From contig NC_048546.1 of assembly GCF_902806685.2 (NCBI RefSeq), forward strand, positions 13,067,891 through 13,131,890: a stretch of DNA of 64,000 nucleotides, written 5' to 3'. This document shows positions 53,001 through 62,000 of this stretch, piece by piece. The notes under the pieces were generated by a model, which saw only the letters and a list, made by a program, of their open reading frames with translations, did no database searches and had not been told where the DNA came from. Position 1 is the first letter of the stretch; the number at the start of each line of letters is the position of its first letter. The stretch is from Maniola hyperantus (taxonomy: Eukaryota > Arthropoda > Insecta > Lepidoptera > Nymphalidae). Both the position numbers and the translations under genes were made by a program.

Positions 53001-56000
53001 ATGCCCCCCCGGTGACGCTGTAGCGGCCAGTAGGGCCTACGCAGCATAGTCAATCCGAAACAACACAAAAATATGATATGTATAGATATGAAAATTAGTT
53101 TTCTTTTGATAGGTGTGACAACTATTGACAATAATTTTTGGACTTTATACCCTTTTGGTATCAACTATCGATAATAACTATCCAGCCCGTGTGTGTGCAT
53201 GAGACGATATTTTCCGACCTAATTCACATTATTTCAATTTCCCTAGAGATCTCTAATTTTTTGAGAACTAAACCATACCTATAAATCTTTTTCTTGAATC
53301 ATTCTATCTACTGGTGTTGCGTAGTTTAAAAGATCTACGCGTTCATACATACATACATACAGACAGCGGGAAGCGACTATATTTTATACTATTTAGTGAA
53401 GTCTAACAGACCTAATTGACCAGAATTGTATAGAAAAATGATAAATAAATAAATAAAATAAATAACCTTTTATTTGGGACCATAGCGCACAGTACAAAAC
53501 AGAACAACACCAGACAAACGTACATAAACAAAACAAAAAAAAAAAAAACAACAAAAAACAAAGCATGAAGACAAAAAGGTCACAAATACTTAACTAATAC
53601 GTACGGCTTTCCATGCATTTCAACCGAGAAAACCACCGCACTTACTTAGCTCCTATAGAAAGTGTACGACTGTACGTGTATAGAGGCGGCGAGTTTCCCA
53701 GCCGAATTGCATGGAATTACAGTAAAATTAATCTAAAATAAAATAAAATAAATGTCTGACATAAACCCGAATGCGTGTCTGTGGCGCATAGCTGTCCCAA
53801 AAAAGGGAATTGCCTCAGCGTAATGCTGTAGTAGTGTGTGTGGGGATAGATTTGGTATTCATATCTAAAATCCTACTGGCTTATAAAAGTCTCAAGTCAC
53901 CCGTTAATCCGACGGCACGCCGGAATCCGTAGTGACGAAGATGATAAGCCCATTATAAGGCGAAGGCATTGTACCCAGATAACAGCGCCGGAGCTGCTTC
54001 TGTGACTAACACTAAAAATAACTAGCCTATCTGAACACTACGACACTACGGCCTGCGAGCCCTTGTAGACCAGGAGACGACCGTTAAAAGTCCTGCGCGG
54101 TGCTTCACTATCTCAGTGATCGACACTAAATGATAGCCATTCAAACTTATTTGACACTAGCTGATGCCCGCAACTTCGTCCGCGTGGATTTAGGTTTTTA
54201 AAAAATCTGGGATAAAAATGTCCCTCTCCCGGTCTTAAACTATACCCATGCAAAAAATCACGTCAATCGGTTGCTCCGTTGCGACGTGATTGAAGGACAA
54301 ACCAACAAACAAACTGTCGCATTTATAATATAAATAAGGGTACTGATTGGTTGATTCTACATTGCCAAAGTGAACTAGAGTGAGGGGTCTCTCTGTTTGA
54401 TTCTGAATCGACGATATGTCAAATAGATATGTATTGGCCATGGTATGGTATGGTATGGTATGGCTATGGTGACATAAAATGAAGGAAAAATAGGGCTACT
54501 TTAGGGCTACCTGCATCAAATTTACTAATATTTGACGCCTGCCAGTGACGTCGACGCCTCGACGTTTTGTTAGGAGTTCCCTAACTGTCCTGCAGGCCTA
54601 ACATGCGCCCCGCGAGAAAATTTTGTCTACGCATTATCTCGTGTTTCTTCATACAAATAAGACGAGTAAATGTGTAGACAAAATTTTCTCGTGGTGCGCA
54701 TGTTAGCCTAACTGAACTGGCTGCTTCAAAATAATAATATTGTGAACTGTGACATTGCTGCCTCAAAATAATAATTAAAATAATTTTGGATCATTCTACA
54801 TTGCTGCTTCACTGAATGATATCAAAATATTTTTTCGTACAAAACCTTCGATGGATTAAAAATAAATGCCAAATGAGTCATGGCTATCATTCAGTATTGA
54901 TTACTGAGTTAGTGAATAATCCTGCTGATATGCCTAAGAGATTTTATTAGAAAGTGTTCGCAAAGTGTTCCTTTACCGTTAAAGCAAGTGATATTTACTT
55001 GGTTAAAACACACATATCTCTGAAAAGTTAGAGGTGCGTGCCCTGGATCGAATCCCGACTTCCCGAATAGGAGGCCGACGACGTTTTAACCACTATTACC
55101 CCTCTCTATTAGAATAAAGGTGCAAAAATAAAATTGACTTTACTAAATCAAGTTTTTCATAGAGAAAGAAATATATTTCAGTCCAGTTTCTTTTTTAATA
55201 ACATCGTAGAACGCTTCGCGAGCACATTCGTTAGGCATTAAAATAAAATATAATTTTGACATGAATAAAAACATTCCTCCACGCCATTTTCTCTTCAGAT
55301 CACAATCATTAAAATGTTCACTTTTAATTAATCATAAAATAGTATTTGGTTTAGTACTTCAAACGCAATATCATAATCCGTATACCGTAACACGCGTGAT
55401 ATATACCAAAAACTGGCCAAGTGCGAGTCAGGCTCGCACAACGAGGGTTCCGTACTACAGTCGTATTTTTTCGACATTTTGCACGATAATTCAATAACTA
55501 TGATGCATAAAAATAAATAAAAATCTGTTTTAGAATGCACAGGTAAAGACCATATGATATGATACCCCACTTGATATAGTTATCTTACTTCGAAACTTGA
55601 AAATAATAATTATTAGTCATGACCACAATTTAATTTTTTTGTGTTAAGTAACCACAAATTCACTTTATTCAGATTTTTCCCCGAATGTCTGCTATAAAAC
55701 CTACCTGCCAAATTTCATGATTTTAGGTCAACGGGAAGTACCCTGTGGGTTTCTTGACAGAACGACAGACAGACAGACAACTTTGTTTGTTTGTTTTTCC
55801 TTTTTGAGGTACGGAACCCTAAAAAATAAAGATAAAGTTAAGATGTTTATGGTTTACGTCAAACTAGGTTCTATCTGGTGTCCCATGGGACCTCATAGTT
55901 TTTTATTGATTGCTTCCCACTAAGCCTACGATTTCGTCCGCGTGGACTACACAAATTTCTAATCCCTATTTTACCCCCTTAGTTAGAACATTCAACCCAT

Positions 56001-59000
56001 TTTCAAAAATCCTTTCCTAGGGGTGTCTATGTCATAATAGCCAAATTTCAGCCGGATCCATCCCGTAGTTTGAGCTGTAATATGGATCAGTCAGTCAGTC
56101 ACATTTTCTTTCCCTCCACAGTCCAAACTGCACATAAACTCTCAAAATTCGCACTCACTCATTATAATATTATTATAGACTAGCTTATGCCCGTGAAATC
56201 GTCCGCGTGGACTACTCAAATTTCGAACCCCTATTTTACTCCCTTAGGGGTTGAACTTTCAAAAATCCTTTCTTAGCGGATGTCTACGTCATAATAGCTA
56301 TCTACATGCCAAATTACAGCCAGATTCGCCCAGTAGTTTGAGCTGTGCGTTGATAGATCAGTCCGTCACCGTTTCATTTCATATATTATTTAGATTAGAT
56401 TATACATATAATGTGTGCGGTACATCGAAAAGATTTTAGCAACGCGTATATCGAGCCTATTATTGAATTGATATTGTGTCGAAGACGCACGGACAGATGG
56501 TGAAATTACAAAAAAAGGAAGATTTGTGTGATATTTAATCACGTGTGAAGAGGCTTAAAGCTCAGTGAAATTTAAAGACCAACTCTTTGACTATAACGCT
56601 TATGTAAGGAGAAACATTAAAAATTTATCGCGTGCGCTGTAGACAAGGAAAACATCGTTAGATGTGCATGTACATGTGCAGAGAGAAATTGTGTGACATA
56701 TATAGTCTTGTTTACGTGTCAGTCACTTGCATAGATTAAGCAGCGGTAACTCAAGTGCGCAATTAGATGGGTTACTGATTTTGTTTTACCAAAACAATGA
56801 GTACCCATATTATAAATGCGAAAGTGTGTTTGTTTGTTGGTTTATAGGTTTGTTGGTTTGTCCTTCAATCACATCGCAACGGAGCAACTGATTGACCTGA
56901 TTTTTTACATCGGTAAAGACCTGGAGAGTGACATAGGCTACTTTTTATCCCGGAATACCAGAGTTCCCACGGGATTGTTCAAAAATCTAAATCCACGCGG
57001 ACGAAGTCACAGGCATCAGCTGGTATTACCTATAATTCGTGTTCCTTTTAGGGCCCCTTATTCAGAGAGTAATACGGAGCCTTATTGACTCTGCCGTTTG
57101 TCTGTCTATCTGTATGAGTGATCGTCCGTCCGTCCGTATGTCACGGACCACTTAGTACAAAAATTAGAACGATTTCTTTACGAAGAGTTAACACCCCCTA
57201 TTTCATATTAGAAATGTGCATTTTATGAAGACACTGTATCTAGTGGTCATGTTCCCAATGGTTGCCACTTTTCGTGCATAAAATTGGCATTTTTCACGAA
57301 TTTAAGTGAGCAGTTTTCGCGCTAAAATTACCTGCATGCAAGGCTCTGAACTAGGTATAATGTTTGTTCTTCATGAAATAAATTGAATTTTGAATTTTAC
57401 AAGATTAGAACCCGAGTATATTTTGAATTTCATTGGTTTCTTGGGAGCAAAACTAAGGTGGTGTACCTAGTTGAAAATTGGGTTTAATCATGATAAGCGA
57501 CCGCTTTCTTCGGAACATTCTTAATTGAGCCATAATTTGTATGAAGTTTTCTTGTTAAAGTTTCAACAATGCTCTCGGGTAGGCCCATGTTCTCCGGCCG
57601 GCGCTAAAGTTTAAATAAACCACTTGAACTATTGCATAACGGATAAGGTCGGCCTCTGATCCGATCGGCTATATTTTTTCTCGAGGATCTCTGTATTTTA
57701 TTATGGGGACCGATCGCTTTGAAAAATTGAGTAGGCAAGATTAAATCGCTTTGGAAAATACGAGTTTTGCTTACTTAGAAATTTTCAAGGAATCAGATTT
57801 CTTTAAATTTTGGCCAGCTACAAACTTTGTTGGAATTAGTGGATCTAGGAAGATCGAACTCTATAATAGACTATCTTCCTATCCTTGCTTTTGACACATT
57901 TGAAATCTTGACTTACATTAAGAAATCCAACTTTAAAATGCTTCTTATAGTGCCCGTCTCCTATCGGAGGTTGGCAACCAATAGGGCTATTGCACATTGG
58001 ACGCTGGTGTGCGGAATAGAGATACGGGTACTCTTCCCGTACCATTTGGCATAAATTCTTGAGCCACGATGTTCTTCTCCGGCTAGGTGGTTTTCTTCAG
58101 GCTATTTTCTCATGAATTCATGAAGGAGGTCATAACTTAAGAGTATGTACCATAAACAGTTTAGCCGCAGTTTAAACTGTCGTTAAAAACGTGCGTGGTG
58201 CTGTTAACCGCCGTTTAAATCGTGCTTGAAGGTTTTGCAATAAGACCCTTACAGTCTCACCACAAAAACTTAAACAAGGTTTCAACTAAGCTTAGACAAT
58301 TGCGTTTGTAATGAGCTTAACATTTGTTATAACCGCGCCCAGAGTTTAATAAGACCCATTGTCACAGAGTAAGGATAGTATGTTATGACCTACCAGAGGT
58401 TCGATGAAGCCTATAGGAGCTGGAGCAATCGTGCGGTGAGGTAGCGTCCCGAGATGGTTCTAGAAATTCCGGGACCTGTATGGCAGTCGTTGGGCTCGTC
58501 ATTTACGACGAGATCAATTATATCTAAATATTAGTTAGTTATTATAAGTATAAAAGGAAAAGGTGACTGACTGACTGACTGATCTATCAACGCATAGCTC
58601 AAACTACTAGACGGATCGGGCTACTAAAAGCCGTGCAGATAACTATTATAACGTAGGCATCCGCTAACAAAGGATTTTTGAAAATTCAACCCCTAAGGGG
58701 GTGAAATAAGGGTTTGAAATTTGTGAAGCCCACGCGGACGAAGTCGCGAGCATAAACTAGTACTTTATGTACGCCCTTGTTGTCTGTCCAGTACGGCCCA
58801 GTGAACCCGCTGTTCCTGCCGGTGACGGCGGCCAAGGCGCCGGGCTTCACGGCAGTCATCCTGACGTATGACCGCGTGGACAGCCTGTTCACGCTGGTGA
58901 GGCAGCTGGTGCGCACGCCGAGCCTCGCCAAGATACTCGTCGTGTGGAACAACCAGAGGAAACAGCCGCCGCCATGTGAGTTCACCTTTATTCTTCGTAC

Positions 59001-62000
59001 GCCATCTTTTCAAGGGTTTTCATCGTCTGCATCGAGAAGGTCAAGGTTCTTCATGGTTTTCATTGTCTGGAGTAACGAGAAGAAATAACCGCCGCCATGT
59101 AAGTTGGCCTTTTTACTTCGTATTTAGTTCTTTTTCAGGAGCTACGAAAGGTTTTTTCCAAGTAAACTTTTTTTCTTTTTTACAAGGCGGACGTAGCTAG
59201 TGCCAAATGTTTTTAATAATCTTCGCCGTGTGGAAGAAGAACCAAAAAAAACAAGACTCAAATCATCAATATATGAATGGGAAAGGTGACTGACTGATCT
59301 ATCAACACACAACTCAAACTACTGGACGTATCTGGATGAAATTTGTCATGCAGATAGCTATTACGACGTAGGCATCCGCTAAGAAAGGATTTTTAAAAAT
59401 TCAAACTCTTAGGGGGTGAAATAGGGGTTCGAAATTTGTGTAGTCCACGCGGATAAAGTTGCGAGCATAAGCTAATAGTTTATAAGGTATTTTAGTAGGA
59501 AGCAACTCTGAATAACACAACAAGTTTTTAGTGTAAAGTCAGTTTGAGCGGGGGATTTGTCGAAGCGTCAAGATTTTGCCCCAGGATTTCGCATGCTTTC
59601 CAGTTTCGCTTTCGACCCGTTTTCAGCGTTGCCTTTACTGTAAACAATAATTGTGTTTATTTTGTAACTAACGCAATGCTTAAAAGTAATTTTAGCTTGT
59701 GTAACGTTTTAATAATAAATATAGGGTTGGCGAAAATAGGCTGATTTTTTCTGTCTAAATAAAGTGGAGACAGGCGGATATGTGTTTAAAGTTGGGCCCT
59801 TTGTAAGAACCATCTATGAATAGCAAATAAGTCTATAAATCTCTTTAGTGTAAAGTCAGTTTGAGCGGGAGATTTGTCGAAGCGTCAAGATTTGGCCTCA
59901 GGATTTCGCAAGCTTTCAGTTTGAACGCGTTTTCAGCGTTGACGTAGCGTAAACAATTGTGTTTATTTTGTAACTAACGCAATACATTGGAGTAATTTTA
60001 GCTTGCTATATGTGTAACGTTTAATAATAAATATAGGGTTGGCGAAAATAGGCCGATTTTTTCCTCACTACCCATATTATTATAAATGCAAAAGTGTGTC
60101 TGTTTGTTGATTTGTCATCAATCAGTCACGTCGCAACAGAGCAACGGATTGATGTAATTTTTTTGAATGGGTATGCATAAATTTAACAAATTAATTATTA
60201 ATAATTAAAGTTTGATAAATTATTAACGTTCAAGGGTGTCTGGCGGGGTTCCCACAACACTAAGTATCTGGCAATGCATGACGTGATTTACTATTCTTAA
60301 GAAAATATAAAAAAAATAGACTTTATACCTACTTTAACGTAAGTAAGATTTTTTACACCTTTATTCCAAAAAACACCATGATCCAAACAAACGTTCCTCC
60401 CAGTGTTGGGGACAATACGCAGAGAAACTTTCAGTTTTATAAAATTAGGAAGGTCTGGCACGCGCTGGCTCTTAGGCCATATTACATAGACAAACTTTAT
60501 AGTTCGATGGGTTATAGGTGTATAGAAAACAAAATACGTTAAAAGCAAGTGTTAGATCACGGCAAACGAGTAATCAATCTAAATATATAAAAGGAAAAGG
60601 TAGACTTACTGACTGACTGACTGACTGATCTATCAACGCACAGCTGAAACTACTGGGCGGATCGGGCTGAAATTTGGTATGCAGATAGCTATTATGACGT
60701 AGGCATCCGCTAAGAAAGGATTTTTGAAAATTCAACCCCTAAGGGGGTGAAATAGGGATTTGTAATTTGTGTAGTCCACGCGAAGTCGCGGGCATAAGCT
60801 AGTCTAAATATATAAAAGGAAAAGGTGACTGACTAACTGACTGATCTATCAACGCACAGCTCAAACTACTGGATGGATCGGGCTGAAATTTGGCATGCGG
60901 AATAGGATAGGCATCTGCTAAGAAAGGACTTTTGAAAATTCAACCCCTAAGGGGGTGAAATAGGGGTTTGAAATTTGTGAAGTCCACGCGGACGAAGTCG
61001 CGAGCAGAAGCTAGTTTAAAATAAAACCTTTTATTCAGGTCATACCGCGATCAATTCATACCTCTATCGACGTTTGATGGTCACGAACGGCTATCAACGC
61101 GCTTGAAGAGGTTTGAATTGATCGCTCCAATATACCTACCTACGAACAAGTTTTATCGGTAGCTCAGTCTGCCTCGTTGGTCTAATAGCTAGGTTCCAAT
61201 CCAATCCATCACCCTGTTTGCGTCCACTGCTGGATATAGGCCTTTCCAAGAGCGCGCCACCAAACACGGTCCTCCGCCTTCCTCAACCATCCGCTCCCCA
61301 CCACCTTCTTCAGGTCATTGGTCCAGCGGCTTCCCACACTGCGCTTACCGGTACGCGGTCTCCACTGCAGAACACGTCTGTCCCTTTGGCCGTCAGTTCT
61401 TCGACAGACATGACCTGCCCATTGCCACTTCAGGCCGCTAATCCTTTGAGCTATGTCGGTCGCTTTTGTTCTTCTGCGAATTTCCTCGTTCCGGATTTTA
61501 TCCCTGAAAGTGATACCCAACATAGCTCGCTCCATAGCTAGGTATCATATATCAACTCGGATCGGCATCGCCTCAACTCAAGCCGTTGTATTCATAGACT
61601 GGACTGCGCTCAAAGACGCCTAATAATGCACCCTAAAGGGCCTTTGTGCACTCATCCGTATTCGGTTCGTATCCGTGATTCTTCGAAGTGGCCGTCATAC
61701 AAATACGTACTCATTCGATTCGTATTTTTACCAAATACTATATACCCCACTTGGTATAGTAGTCTTACTTTGAAAGTTGAAATTGTAATTATTATTTGTT
61801 CATGAACACATTTTTCTAATCGGAGGTCGGGGGTTCGATCCCAGGCACGCACCTCTAATGTTTCGGAGTTATGTGCGTTTTAATTAATTAAATATCATTT
61901 GCTTTAACGGTGAAGGAAAACATCGTGAGGAAACCGTCCCTGCACGCCTGAGAGTTCTCCATAATGTTTTCAAAGGTATGTGAAGTCTACCAATCCGAAT

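Noticed and set aside
58686..59088. Other-frame ORFs over EXT2 exon 4
   Set aside because: Shadows of a GC-rich exon and the adjacent Helitron.
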